Source: Tillandsia leiboldiana (Eukaryota; Streptophyta; Magnoliopsida; Poales; Bromeliaceae). From it: a stretch of DNA of 64,000 nt. This document shows positions 32,066-43,097 of this stretch, piece after piece. Numbering within the stretch: position 1 is the first letter of the stretch; each line of letters begins with the position of its first letter. Both the position numbers and the translations under genes were made by a program. The notes beneath the pieces were generated by a model. The model was not told the DNA's origin and ran no database searches. It worked only from the letters and a program-made list of their open reading frames with translations. Location of the stretch: the NCBI GenBank assembly GCA_029204045.2, contig CM055067.1:22890838-22954837 (forward strand), written 5' to 3'.

Positions 32066-32075
32066 CTATTTATAG
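32066..32075 (-). promoter_or_regulatory. TATA box, copia LTR
   Basis: Minus strand CTATAAATAG, located about 65 bp downstream of the GATCCGGATC palindrome cluster. In the right LTR the site is degraded to CTATTATAG near 41060. Confidence 0.65.
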
Positions 32076-32139
32076 GTTAGAAACCCTAGGAAGGAGATAA
32101 GAATCAAAAACCTAACATTTCTGGAGATTTTACGGACGG

Positions 32140-32425
32140 CGATCCGGATCGGATTAGCTGTGATCCGGATCGTCGTAACGAGTCAGGCAATTCCAGAAAA
32201 ACGAAGGTTCGGGATCCGGATCGAAGTGCTTGATCCGGATCGTTCATACAGTTCACCAAACATCAACGTTCGGGATCCGGATTGCGAAGCCTGATCCGGA
32301 TCGTTCAAGGAAGATGGTAAACTCAGTGTTCGGGATCCGGATCAAGAGAGGCTACGATCCGGATTGAACTGGTGTATGAACGAACCACCTTCGGGATCCG
32401 GATCGAACAACCTGATCCGGATCCT
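32140..32425 (-). repeat. Cluster of GATCCGGATC palindromes in the copia U3
   Basis: Five pairs, ten copies in all, eight of them the perfect palindrome. Members of a pair are about 20-25 bp apart and pairs about 55-60 bp apart. It lies just upstream of the TATA box. The same cluster is at about 41130-41420 and a smaller one is internal at 34613-34765. Confidence 0.85.
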
Positions 32426-32650
32426 GAACATGTCCCAAGTCCAGTTTTTGATTTTTATGCAATGAAAGATTCTTCCAAGTGTTTCTACACTACAAGAAGT
32501 ATTCGGATCACACAAAATCTTTAGTAAAACATACCTGATCCTTTTGAATTCTTCTTTCTTGAGATTGAGTTAAATGATCCAACTTTCTTCACCTTCAATC
32601 TTCAAGACTTGAGACTTTCACGAAACTACGCCAACTCAAATTCCGTAACA

Positions 32651-32662
32651 ATCTCCCCCTTT
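32651..32662 (-). promoter_or_regulatory. Polypurine tract, copia
   Basis: The minus strand reads AAAGGGGGAGAT directly before the LTR. Similar tracts lie at 33312-33320 and 35354-35362. Confidence 0.8.
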
Positions 32663-33469
32663 GGCGGTTTCGTGACAAAACACAGATCCACTAAAGAAAA
32701 TTCAAAAAGATATTTTTGTTGCTATCACCATACAACAAAAATTTACAATGGAGATCCAAAAATTTAAAAACATGAGATAAACTCCTAAAACAGACTCTAG
32801 ACTTAGCCATCTGTACTCTCTGCACAAAGAAATCATTCTTGACAAAAAGAGATCGTTAGATACCTCAAGAATATTTAGCATACAAAACCTAGTACAGAGA
32901 TAGAGTTTATCTGATCATCATGACATTTGAGAATTCAGATATGTAAGAGAATCATAGTCAAAAACCAACATATCTTCTATGCAATTAAAAACCAAATGTC
33001 ACAAAATGTTAGTCCAACATCAACTTGTTAGTCATATTACATGCCCAAATAGTTAGTCGAATAGTTAGTCGAAACATGCAAACAATCACAAGATAAAAAC
33101 CAAAGTTGAAGTTGAAGTGATACTTACCTTGATGTATACAAAATCTTCATCAGCAAGATTTTCACAATCATTGTTCAAGTTCCCTTGATGTCCACTTACC
33201 TTGATGTTCATTCACATCATCATTGTACCTTGATGCAGTCATCATTGTTCATCATTGATGTATACAAGATCACAATTTTCACAATATCATTGTTCAAGTT
33301 CTCTAAACTCTCTCCCCCTTTTTGTCACAAACAAAGCCAAAGTTACCAAAAAAATTGAAGGAGAGTTAAAAAAATATCAACGAAAATGTTCCGAAATTTA
33401 AGAACTAGAACTAAAAGTAAGTCCTAAAAACTGAAAAACCTGCACAAAAAGATTAGAAAGAAGGTTAAG
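32663..33469 (-). other. Copia 3' noncoding region
   Basis: AT-rich sequence between the extra reading frame and the main polypurine tract, with a second polypurine-like tract at 33312-33320. I see no gene. Confidence 0.5.
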
Positions 33470-34066
33470 TCAGTCAGAATCCGAACTAGTGGGATTGGTA
33501 CAATCCAACTTCTTCAAAATCGCTTGAAGCATTTTTGACATTCTGGAGACCTTTCTTTTCATCTTATGTTGCTCAGAGATAATCTGTTTGAGATTTGTAG
33601 ACACGCTGTCTTGTTCAGCAGACGATCTTCGCTGTTCTTGTCGAAGTGAGGACCCTACATTCGCTTTTGCTGTGTGTCTCCAGGACGTTGAAGGATGTAG
33701 TATAGAACCAGACGGTGCATCTTGACCTTCAATCCATGGAGATTCTCTAGTGAGAGAGCGAGCTCTGGTGAGGGGTCTATCAATCTGAATTCCAGTTCCC
33801 CTCGAATTCTTTCGCCTAGTGTACTGCTTGGTTGTTGAGGACGATCTCATCAGCTTCTTGTTCTTCAAGTACAACCTATCTTCTTTGTCAATAGCTTTTT
33901 GTGCTTGTTCACAAATCTCTTCCCAGTCTTCTTCATCCGATTCTGAATCAATTTGATAGACTTTCTTTGTCTCTTCTTGATTTGAGTCATCTTGTTCTCT
34001 TTTTATATAAGACCCACTCGGTCCTACCATTGCTACCAAAAGGAAGATTATCCAGGCGAATGCCAT
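33470..34066 (-). CDS. Copia extra downstream reading frame, 198 aa, possibly env-like
   Basis: This intact frame follows pol, in the position where Sireviruses carry their env-like frame. It begins with a hydrophobic segment (MAFAWIIFLLVAMVG, residues 1-15) that could be a signal peptide or membrane anchor. An acidic stretch (DSESDEEDWEEICEQAQKAI, about 40-60), a basic Ser/Arg-rich middle, and a C-terminal coiled-coil-like region (LKQIISEQHKMKRKVSRMSK, about 158-177) follow. No catalytic motif is visible. It is the only long undamaged frame in this element, while gag and pol are broken. Similarity to known env-like proteins is not shown; the call rests on position and layout. It could also be a captured host fragment. 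Confidence 0.45.
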   Translation of the reverse strand: MAFAWIIFLLVAMVGPSGSYIKREQDDSNQEETKKVYQIDSESDEEDWEEICEQAQKAIDKEDRLYLKNKKLMRSSSTTKQYTRRKNSRGTGIQIDRPLTRARSLTRESPWIEGQDAPSGSILHPSTSWRHTAKANVGSSLRQEQRRSSAEQDSVSTNLKQIISEQHKMKRKVSRMSKMLQAILKKLDCTNPTSSDSD

Positions 34067-35705
34067 TGGTGCAAGTGCTTAAAAGTTTTAAAATCCTGTG
34101 AACAATAACTCAAAAACACATGAAAAATTGTTAATTTTCAAAAATTTGAAAAATTGTACCCAAACAATCATAATCATATAGAGAGACTAAGAATCAAATT
34201 AGTTTTGCAAAAAGGACTTTTAAAAATAGATCAATTGCATGATTTTCGAAAATCCTTATTATATGCCCTAAAACCGAAATTTTAGAAATCGAAGCCTAAA
34301 AATCCGTTAATCAGGAGAGTACCTAGCATATAATCAAAACTAATCTACCCAGAGTTCTTATTTCAAAAGAAATTTGATCAAAAACCATCCACAAACAAAG
34401 TTGATCCAAGAAATTCATCACGTTTGAGGAGGAAAAGAGAAAAACGGTGAAAAACCGAGATTTTGATCAAGAAAACTTACTTGGAGTTGAAGAACTTGAG
34501 TTTGAAAGCTTCCAGGAAGGATGAAATCTAGAGAGAGAGGCTCTGGAAACTTTGGAACAAAAGATTGGAGTAAAAGAAATCAAAACCCTTTTGTTCTTTA
34601 TAAAACCTAGCCGCGATCCGGATCAGTTCATAACTGCGATCCGGATCGGCTACCCGCAGTGAGAAACTGCGTTCGGGATCCGGATCGGCAGATACAATCC
34701 GGATCGTCAGCCCGCAGAAGAATTCCTGCGTTCGGGATCCGGATCATCTTGCCCGATCCGGATCGGCTCCAACTTTTTCTTTAGAAAATTTCAGAGAAAT
34801 TCAAGAAAAACCAGAAAAAGATTGTAAGTACAAATGTGTATCAACTTTAAACAAAAATCATCGTTCCATACAACAAGAATTAGATTATGCCAAATCTATC
34901 AATAATATCCAAAAATGAAACGAAAATTTACAAAAATTAAATCCCTTAAAGTTGAACACCTTCAATTACATCTAACTTGATCTTATGAGTAATGCCTTTA
35001 TCAAATCATCAATTCAGTAAAGAAAATAAAATACAAAGATCAATAGATGTTTGAAATCCCAAATATAATAGATAATGTATCTAGACAATCTGTTGAAGAG
35101 AGTGGCTCTTTGAGCATCTTTCTTTAAAAACCCACCTTATACCAACCTTGAAATTTGACGGAGTCAAGTATTTCAACATGCATTTTACTTAATCAAAAAT
35201 TTGAACAACCATGCTTGGTATACATGTGGTAGCTGCACACAATACTCGGACGACCGAGGTGGTAGCTCTTTCCTCCATGTGGTGGTAGTTTTCACACTCC
35301 TCATTGGGATGTAACTCTTTCCACATCTTTTGAGCATTTTACTTTTTCTATGACTCCCCCTCAATTGGCTATCAATTATTTAAGATATAAAGTATTCAAC
35401 CAAATATTGATCTCGATTTCATACTCGACTAAGCAGTCAAATAAGATAATGACTATACCAAGAGATCATAGAGAGAGAGAAATTGACTTTGATCACTTAG
35501 AAGATGATTTAATTAACATAAATGATCATTGCAACAGTGAAATATTATGATGGCAAAAGCATAATAAATTTCTAAATGTGCGAAAAGATGCAATTAAAGT
35601 CAATTATGATCTATGCTCAATTAATGTCCTATGTACAAACATAGATAATGAACAAAACAAAAACAAATACAAAACCTATCCTAAGCAAAGGTTTCAAAAA
35701 GAAGT
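34067..35705 (-). other. Copia spacer between pol and the extra frame
   Basis: Noncoding. It contains six more GATCCGGAT motifs (34613-34765), a polypurine-like GAGGGGGAG (minus strand, 35354-35362) directly downstream of pol, and a GTGGTAG repeat near 35228-35290. Confidence 0.55.
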
Positions 35706-38170
35706 TTATTTCAAGGAAAGCATTCCAATTGCTTTTCGTAAATGAATAAAACGTTTTTGATCCAAAGGTTTTGTTAGAATGTCAGCTAATTGATCCTCAG
35801 TTGAAATATATGAAAGTTGAAGAGTATTTGATTCAACTAGATCTCTAAGAAAATGATATCTAAGTTCAATATGTTTTGTTCTAGAGTGCAACACAGGGTT
35901 TTTAGAAATGTTAATTGCACTTGTGTTGTCACAAAGAATTGTTACCGAAGATGCAGAAATGCGGAAGTCGCTCAATACGCTTTTCATCCAAACGAGTTGA
36001 GTTGAGCAACTTCCAGCTGAAATGTATTCCGCTTCGGCAGTCGAGAGTGCTATGCAGTTCTGCTTTTTACTGTGCCATGCAACAAGGCAATGGCCAAGAT
36101 AGAAGCATGCACCACTCGTGCTTTTCCGATCATCCACTGATCCTGCCCAATCGGCATCTGAGTATCCAACAATATCCAAACTTGTTCCCATAGGATACCA
36201 AATTCCGAAATTAATTGATCCTTTGATATACCGGATGATCCTTTTCACCGCTTTCAGGTGAACCTCCTTTGGTGCTGATTGATATCTCGCGCAAATCCCA
36301 ACACCAAAAGATATATCCGGGCGACTAGCCGTGAGGTAAAGTAGACTTCCAATCATACTTCGATACAGTTTTTCGTCTACATTCTCACTATGTGATTCAC
36401 TTCCAAGTCCCTTGTGGCTAGTTCCCATTGGAGTCGGAAAATCTTTACAATTTTCGAGATCAAACTTTTTGACCAACTCCATTGCATACTTGGATTGACT
36501 CAAGTGAATACCTTCATCATTTTGTTTAATTTGCAATCCAAGGAAATAAGTCAATTCGCCCATCATGGACATCTCAAATTCGCTTTCCATGGTCTCCGCG
36601 AATTTAGAAGCATCATTATCTCTTGTTGCGCCAAATACAATGTCATCGACATAGATTTGTGCTACAATGAAATTGCTTTGATAATGCTTCACAAAGAGAG
36701 TCCTATCAGCTCCCCCTCGAGTATAGCCCTTCTCCAAAAGGTGCTTTGTTAACCTTTCGTACCATGCTCGCGGTGCTTGTTTCAGACCGTAAAGAGCCTT
36801 TTTCAAACGAAAAACATGGTTAGGTTGTTTATGATCTACAAAACCTTTCGGTTGAGCCACATAAACTTCCTCATTTAAAAACCCATTTAGAAATGCGCTC
36901 TTAACGTCCATTTGAAATAATTTGATTTTAAAATGACAAGCAATAGCAAATAGTATACGAATGGACTCGAGTCTAGCTACAGGGGCGAATGTTTCATCAA
37001 AGTCTATACCTTCTACTTGAGAATAGCCTTGAGCAACTAATCGTGCCTTGTTCCTGATGATAGTACCATCCTCATTTTTCTTGTTCTTGAAGATCCATTG
37101 GTACCTATCACATTGTGTTGCTTTGGAGGCTTCGTTAATTCCCAGACTTTGTTTCGCTCAAATTGATGGAGCTCTTCCTGCATTGCTTTAATCCAGTAGT
37201 CATCCTGAAGAGCTTCATCTATGTTCTTTGGTTCGATTAAAGATACGTAGCAAGCGAATCCACAAACCAACTGCCTCCGAGTTCTGACTCCTTCTTGTGG
37301 ATCTCCAATAATATTCGATTCCGGATGATCCTTGGAGATTCGTAACGTTTGTTGAAACGGAGTACTCGGAGATACATGAGATGATTCCTGCACATCAGAT
37401 AAACTTGAAGAACCATTAGATGCATCATTAATATTGGAAGTATTATTATGAGAAGATGCATTAGCAGGAGAATCATCATCTAGAGAGATATCGAGGGTAG
37501 ATTTTCCAGATCCAAAGTGATAAGCTTCATCTACTTTAACATTTATAGATTCTACGATCGTCTTAGATTCAATGTTAAATACTCGATATGCTCTGCTATT
37601 CGTAGAATAACCCAAAAAGATCCCTTCATCACTTCGAGAGTCGAACTTTCCAAGATTTTCACGGTCACGTAAATGTAACATCGACTCCCGAAGACACGAA
37701 AATATTTGATGTTGGGTTTTCTACTAAACCACAGCTCATATGGTGTATTTAAAGTTCCTGGGCGCAAGTAAACTCTATTAATGACATAGACAGCGGTGTT
37801 CACGGCTTCAGCCCAAAAATGTAGCGGTAAATTCCGACTATGAAGCATCACACGCGCCATCTCTTGAACAACCCTGTTCTTGCGCTCAACAACACCATTC
37901 TGCTGAGGTGTATAGGGTGCCGAGAATTCATGTCTAATGCCATTTGAAGTGCAAAAATCAATGAATTTTGAATTTATGAATTCTCCACCTCTATCACTTC
38001 TAACACGAATGATCTTTCATTCTTTTCAATCATAATACGATGGCAAATCTCATGAAAAGAGTCAAACGTATCAGCTTTCTCTTTTAAAAATGCTACCCAA
38101 GAAAACCGAGAGAAATCATCAACCAATAAAAAAATGTACCATTTACCTCCCAAAGATGGTTGACGGGTCG
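35706..38170 (-). pseudogene. pol: Copia pol: integrase core, reverse transcriptase, RNase H (frameshifted)
   Basis: Read right to left. The integrase core begins near 38170 (GGKWYIFLLVDDFSRFSWVAF) and continues through a VRSDRGGEF-like segment, a QQNGVVERKN-like segment (about 37870-37990) and LHFWAEAVNTAVYVINRV. Frameshifts lie near 38015, 37860 and 37660. The integrase C-terminus includes GKFDSRSDEGIFLGYS. Another frameshift lies near 37108. From there to 35706 the frame is open: RLVAQGYSQVEGIDFDETFA, MDVKSAFLNGFLNEEVYVAQ, the catalytic YVDDIVFGAT, and RNase H from GYSDADWAGSVDDRKSTSG to LADILTKPL. The RT-RNase H half looks intact. The integrase half is broken, and its zinc-binding start and the protease are absent. 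Confidence 0.9.
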
Positions 38171-38235
38171 GCCAAAAGAAAAAGAAGAAAAGAGAGTAGT
38201 ATACATAAACTACACAAGATTTAATCGCAGAACGA

Positions 38236-40254
38236 TTAAAGACAAGGAGGGGTTTCACCTTTGCATACCCAAACCTTTTGAGTTTTGGAGTATGTTGGAA
38301 ATGGTTGAGAAGTTTTCCTTGATGAAGACGTCTGGTAAGATTGGTCTTTTTCTTTTGTCATCGTCTTGTTTGAAGTACTACCAATGTCCTTTTCTTTAGG
38401 AAAATCCTTCTTTGAATTCCATGGAGTGAACTTATTGGTAGCAGTTGCAAGATGTGGTTGATTTGATCTTTGAGCTCCAATCTTGCAATTTCTTCCAATG
38501 TGCCCTGCAAAATTACAACGAAAACATACCTTTGTGCTTGATGATTCTGAAGAGGATGAAGTAGGCTTGTTGTCGTTGGTTGTCATGATTTCCGGTGTCG
38601 GAGGAGGAGATACCGACTGAGGCACAAAGACTGTCCCAACCGAACTAAAATTGTCTTCAGTTCGATTGTATCCGAGGCCGAACTTGTTTGTTTGACCAAG
38701 ACCAAGAAGTTTATCCAACTTACTCATTCCTAAAGAAAATTGCTGTAAGTCATCCTTGAGTTGGCAAATGGTCTCTGTCATTTCCAATTTTTCCCGTCGG
38801 GCCTCGCCATAGAGCTTCAAGAAATAGTTCGCTTTGTTCACCATATCTATATAGTTCTTCTCGAGTTGCTCATTGGACTCTTGAAGGGAAACATTTTCTT
38901 TTATCAGTTTTATCCCTTTCCACTTCAAGATCGGTCGAGAGAGAAGTTACCCTTTTTACTTCTTCTTCGAGATCCTGCAATCTCCCTCTCAACCCCTTGT
39001 TTTGCTTAGCCGGTTTCTTTAAATCCCGTAAAGATCTGTGATAGGCTAGAGCAAATTCTTCACATTCCGAATCATCCGATTCGTTGTCCGTTGCATTCTT
39101 TCAACAGTGGAGTTGGACAACGACTCGGATGTACTTGCCATAAAGCACATGAAGGGTGAAGATACGGACGCGTGGAATGCGGTGGAGCTCTTTTCTTCAT
39201 CACTCGAAGACGACTCATTTGACGTTGAGTTGTCATCCCAAGTGACGACTTGCATCGCCTTCTTCTTTGCCGGATACTTGTTAGGACACTCCGTTGCAAT
39301 GTGGCCGTAGCCTCGACATTTGAAGCATTGAAGTTGTCCTTCTGAACTTTTCTTATCCTTTGAGAAGTTCTCTTGCTTTCTTGACTGTAACTTGAAGTAC
39401 CCTTGCTTTGTTCAACTTTCCCAAGGATGGAGATTTTGCTTGAATTACCCCTTTGAAAGTTGCGGCGAAACTTCCTTGTCAAGAGAGCGAGCTGCTTCTC
39501 AAATTCCTCCATAGAAAGGTTCTCGTCATCGTCTGAGGAGGATGTATCCAGCGTCTTCTTCCTTAGTTGTTTTCAACGCATAACCTGAAGACTTAGAAGT
39601 GGATGCCTTTCCAGAAGAATTGTTAGTAGTAAATGTCATTTCATAAGTTTGTAATGAACCAACTAATTCTTCTACACGTATTTCGTCCGGGTGTTTAATA
39701 GTTTCAATGGCAGTAACCTTTGGGCGAAATCGTTCAGGAAGAGTTCTTAAGATCTTTCTTACAATCTTAAATTCTGGAATCTTCTCTCCCCAGATTAGCA
39801 CATGAGTTTACGATGTCTTGCAATCGTGTATAGTAGTCCGTGAAAGATTCATTTTCTGCCATTAGATAGAGTCAAACTTGCTCGTAAGCATTTGCAGTTT
39901 CTGAATCTTCACGAGGTTAGTTCCCTCATGTGTAACCTGAAGAACATCCCAGATTTCTTTCGCAGTCTCACATGCCGAGACGCGAGAGAATTCAGTTTGA
40001 GATAAGGCATTAAAGATAGCATTAATTCCCTTGCCATTGTAAGAAGATGAATCTAACTCTTCCTTGGTCCATTTCGACCTAGGTTTTAAGGTGCGAACCT
40101 CACCAATAAATTCAGTTGGATTAGACCATCCTAATTCAATTGATTGCCACACCCGTTCGTCGATGGAAATTAAAAAGGCTTTCATCCGTACTTTCCAGTA
40201 CGCATAATTTGTTCCATCGAAGAAACGGGGGTCGGTTGATGTTTCCACCTTCAA
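38236..40254 (-). pseudogene. gag: Copia gag, broken into several frames
   Basis: Starts MKVETSTDPRFFDGTNYAYW at 40254. The capsid part follows to about 39862 (WDVLQVTHEGTNLVKIQKLQ). A shifted frame from 39801 holds KIVRKILRTLPERFRPKVTA and IRVEELVGSLQTYE. The RKFRRN region from 39512 leads to a CX2C-like zinc knuckle region, then a coiled-coil stretch from 38928. A second zinc knuckle CFRCNFAGHIGRNC lies near 38500. At least three frameshifts separate these parts. The tail SKTQKVWVCKG near 38270 is followed almost at once by the integrase core, so the protease and the start of integrase are deleted. Confidence 0.8.
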
Positions 40255-40278
40255 CCATTGTTTACCAACCCTATTCCC

Positions 40279-40290
40279 TCTCTGATACCA
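40279..40290 (-). promoter_or_regulatory. Primer binding site, copia
   Basis: Minus strand TGGTATCAGAGA, two nt from the LTR edge at 40293. It matches the initiator Met tRNA primer used by most plant copia elements. Confidence 0.85.
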
Positions 40291-40292
40291 CT

Positions 40293-41640
40293 TGTTGGGG
40301 TATTATGTAATAAGGATCTAAATAGGGGAAAAAACACCTAGAGGGGGGTGAATAGGGTGTAAACGTATAAACACTCAAAAATCGTTGCGATAAAAACCCA
40401 ATGCGGAAATAAAAAAAATACGCAAGATTTTTACGTGGAAAACTCATCACACCGAGTAGTAAAAAAACCACGGGACCGATAACACGGCAGAAATCCACTA
40501 GAATTAAAACACGTACAAGGTGATTTACCGTACACACTTACGACTCAACCTTTTCCATACGCTCCTAGAGATCTTCTCCGCTCGCTCCGAGACGCTTCTC
40601 GAATCCACGATCTGCGCCCCAACGCCGAATCCACGGCGTCCAACGTCGAATCCACGACGTCCGACCGAATCCACGGTCTTCACCCAATAGCACCCTTCGA
40701 ATCCACGAACGTGCCTCGCTCCGAATCCACGAGAGCGGTTGAACCTTGAATCCACAAGGACACGCGAATCCACGCGCCGATTTTGGGGTAAATCGTTGTT
40801 TTGGGTGGTGATGATCCGCCGAATACTTAGATCAAAGATAGATCGGAAATACCAATTCTAAGTATTCATTAGTTTGATTCACCTCAAGATGTGAGTATGA
40901 AAACCTAGAATCAAACTAATCAATATAGATGAAGAAACATAAGAGTATCTCTAATGATTTCCTTTCTTCTCTATATGTGGATCTAGAGCCGTATAAGATG
41001 ATACAGGAAAAGACGGCTATGGTGATGTTCCACCACCATAGAAAAAGAGTCCTAGGGTACCTATTATAGGTTAGAACCCTAGGAAGGAGATAAGAATCAA
41101 AACCTAACATTTCTGGAAATTTACGGACGGCGATCCGGATCGGATAGCTGTGATCCGGATCGTCGCAACGAGTCAGGCCAAATTCCAGAAAAACGAAGGT
41201 TCGGGATCCGGATCGAAGTGCTCTGATCCGGATCGTTCATACAGTCACACAAACATCAACGTTCGGGATCCGGATTGCGAAGCTGATCCGGATCGTTCAA
41301 GGAAGATGGTAAACTCAGTGTTCGGGATCCGGATCAAGAGAGGCTACGATCCGGATTGAACTGGTGTATGAACGACCCACCTTCGGGATCCGGATCGAAC
41401 AACCTGATCCGGATCCTGAACATGTCCCAAGTCCAGTTTTTGATTTTTATGCAATGAAAGATTCTTCCAAGTGTTCTACACTACAAGAAGTATTCGGATC
41501 ACACAAAATCTTTAGTTAAACATACCTGATCCTTTTGAATTCTTCTTTCTTGAGATGAGTTAAATGATCCAACTTCTTCACCTTCAATCTTCTCAAGACT
41601 TGAGACTTTCACGAAACACGCAAACTCAAATTCCGTAACA
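40293..41640 (-). repeat. Copia 5' LTR (1348 bp)
   Basis: Same layout as 31306-32650. Differences are mostly single-base insertions and deletions, often in homopolymers, rather than substitutions. Confidence 0.95.
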
Positions 41641-41653
41641 CCTGGGCCTCCAC
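41641..41653 (-). repeat. Element B 5' LTR resumes after copia (CCTGG duplication and 8 bp)
   Basis: CCTGG then GCCTCCAC, as in the uninterrupted LTR at 6604-6616. The remaining 800 bp of this LTR are lost in the gap. Confidence 0.9.
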
Positions 41654-41753
41654 NNNNNNNNNNNNNNNNNNNNNNNNNNNNNNNNNNNNNNNNNNNNNNN
41701 NNNNNNNNNNNNNNNNNNNNNNNNNNNNNNNNNNNNNNNNNNNNNNNNNNNNN
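41654..41753. other. Assembly gap (100 N)
   Basis: Exactly 100 N, a common placeholder for a gap of unknown size. The missing DNA includes the start of B's 5' LTR, its right flank and the end of E's 3' LTR. Confidence 0.98.
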
Positions 41754-42560
41754 TGCGGGCGACCCCCGCGGCACCAGCCCGCGCGGGCGCCCCTCCTGCG
41801 GGCGCCCTTCGCGCGGCCGCAGCGCCGCGCGGGCGCGCTGCCCGCGGTGCGGGCGACCCCGCGCGCACCACCCGCGCGGCGCCCCTCCTTGCGGGCGGCC
41901 CCGCGCGGCCGAGCGCCGCGTGGGCGCGCTGCCCTCGGTGCGGGGCGACCCCGCGCGGCACCAGCCCGCGCGGGCGCCCCTCCTGCGGGCGGCCCCGCGC
42001 GGCCGAGTGCCGCGCGGGCGCGCTGCCCGCGGTGCGGGGCGGCCCCGCGCGGCACCACCCGCGCGGGCGCCCCTCCTGCGGGCGGCCGCCGCGCGCCGAG
42101 CGCCGCGCGGGCGCGCGGCCCCTGTTGCGGGGCGCCCCAGCGCGGCACCAGCCCTCGCGGCGCCCCCCTCCTGCGGCGGCCCCGAGCGCGGCCGAGCGCC
42201 GCGCGGGCGCGCGGGACCCGGTGCGGGGCGGCCCGCGTCGGCACCAGCCCGCGCGGGGCGCCCCCTCCGGCGGGCGGCCCCGCGCGGGCCGAGCGCCGCG
42301 CGCGGGTGCCGCCCGCGGTGCGGGCGGCCCCGCGCGCACCAGCCCGCGCGGGCGCCCCCTCCTGCGGGCGGCCCCCGCGCGGGCCGAGCGCCGCGCGGCG
42401 CGCGGCCCGCGGTGCGGCGGCCCCGCGCGTGGCCGTGCGCCGCGCGGGCGCGTGCCCGCGGTGCGGGGCGGCCCCCGGCGGCACCACCCCGCGCGGCGCC
42501 CCTCCTGCGGGCGGCCCCGCGCGGCCGAGCGCCCGCGCGGGCCGCGCCCGCGGTGCGCGA
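41754..42560. repeat. GC-rich tandem array, copy in E 3' LTR
   Basis: Same roughly 94-bp unit as 48600-49520, with more irregular unit lengths next to the gap. Long frames rich in Arg, Ala, Gly and Pro on both strands are products of the repeat. Confidence 0.9.
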
Positions 42561-43097
42561 CGGCGCCGGCCCTCCTCCCTCCTCGTGACCAACAAAAGAA
42601 AGAAAGAGGGGAGATTCCCCCGAACGAACGCGTCCGACTCACCTTGAGTGGCAAGAAGGAGGAAGAGAGGGATCGTCCGCTTGCCTCCACCGGTCCCCCC
42701 CTGCGGTGTGCTTGGTTTCTCCTTTGCCGGCGGCTACGAGGGACGAAGAAAAGAAAAGAGGCGGCCACCAAAAGAAAAATAAGAGGAACCCTAATCCTCT
42801 TTCCCCTCACGGCTACATTATATATACTAAGAGAATTAGGTTTACCTTAAAAGGTGTGCGGCCTGCCAACACGGATCCCGAGGCGCCTAAGGGGACCCCA
42901 ACTTCGAGAATTAATTCTGGTCAGACCGGGAGTCGGAAAAATAACCGATCGCGCCCACGCGCTCCGTTCCGCGAGCTCTACCGCCTAAAATTATTTGCGG
43001 CCCCGACGGTCTGTCCGTAAAAATCCAAAAATGAGCCCCCGTCAGGCATTACAAGAAGAGGGTGACCAGAAGGTTTGAAGAAAAGCCGGGTCTTACA
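41754..43097 (-). repeat. Element E 3' LTR, partial
   Basis: Matches 48600-50054 but has many short indels, mainly in G/C runs. It includes the GC-rich array (41754-42560) and the segment with CCTCGTGACCAACAAAAGAA. It ends at 43097 next to the internal region. Confidence 0.85.

Larger units (their letters stand above)
31306..32650 (-). repeat. Copia 3' LTR (1345 bp)
   Basis: On the minus strand it begins TGTTACGGAATTTG at 32650 and ends CCCAACA at 31306. It carries ten GATCCGGAT motifs between about 32140 and 32425, and a TATA box at 32066-32075. From about 31560 to 31780 an ATCCACG/CGTGGAT motif recurs many times. Confidence 0.95.
31306..41640 (-). mobile_element. Ty1/copia retrotransposon, Sirevirus-like, defective
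   Basis: 10335 bp on the minus strand, with LTRs 31306-32650 and 40293-41640, CCTGG target duplications, a primer site at 40279-40290 and a polypurine tract at 32651-32662. Gag, integrase and reverse transcriptase follow the copia order. The gag N-terminus (FDGTNYAYWKVRMKAFLISI), the long 3' region with an extra reading frame, the extra polypurine-like tracts and the palindrome cluster in the LTR fit the Sirevirus (Maximus/SIRE) lineage. Gag and pol have frameshifts and an internal deletion, so this copy cannot move on its own. It lies in the 5' LTR of element B. Confidence 0.92.
3832..41653 (-). mobile_element. Element B: non-autonomous gypsy LTR retrotransposon, gag only, interrupted by A and a copia element
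   Basis: B reads right to left. The 5' LTR is 28527-31305, resuming at 41641-41653 before the gap. The internal region is 28526-26368 plus 7646-7417, and the 3' LTR is 3832-7416. Removing element A with one copy of its TAACC duplication joins the two internal pieces into about 2.4 kb. B has a consensus initiator-Met primer site, a gag leader hairpin, a gag gene and a polypurine tract. It has no reverse transcriptase, RNase H or integrase. From 3832-6600 and the matching right LTR I counted about 45 differences in 2.77 kb (about 1.7 percent). This layout (large LTRs, gag, no pol) fits the TR-GAG type of non-autonomous element. The target duplication cannot be checked because the right end falls in the gap. 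Confidence 0.85.

Noticed and set aside
33470..34066. Endogenous virus envelope gene
   Set aside because: Context, LTRs and RT are those of a copia retrotransposon. I keep only env-like by position, without claiming homology to a viral envelope.
41609..42850. Similar long frames running across the N gap
   Set aside because: Same GC array, and the frames include unknown bases.
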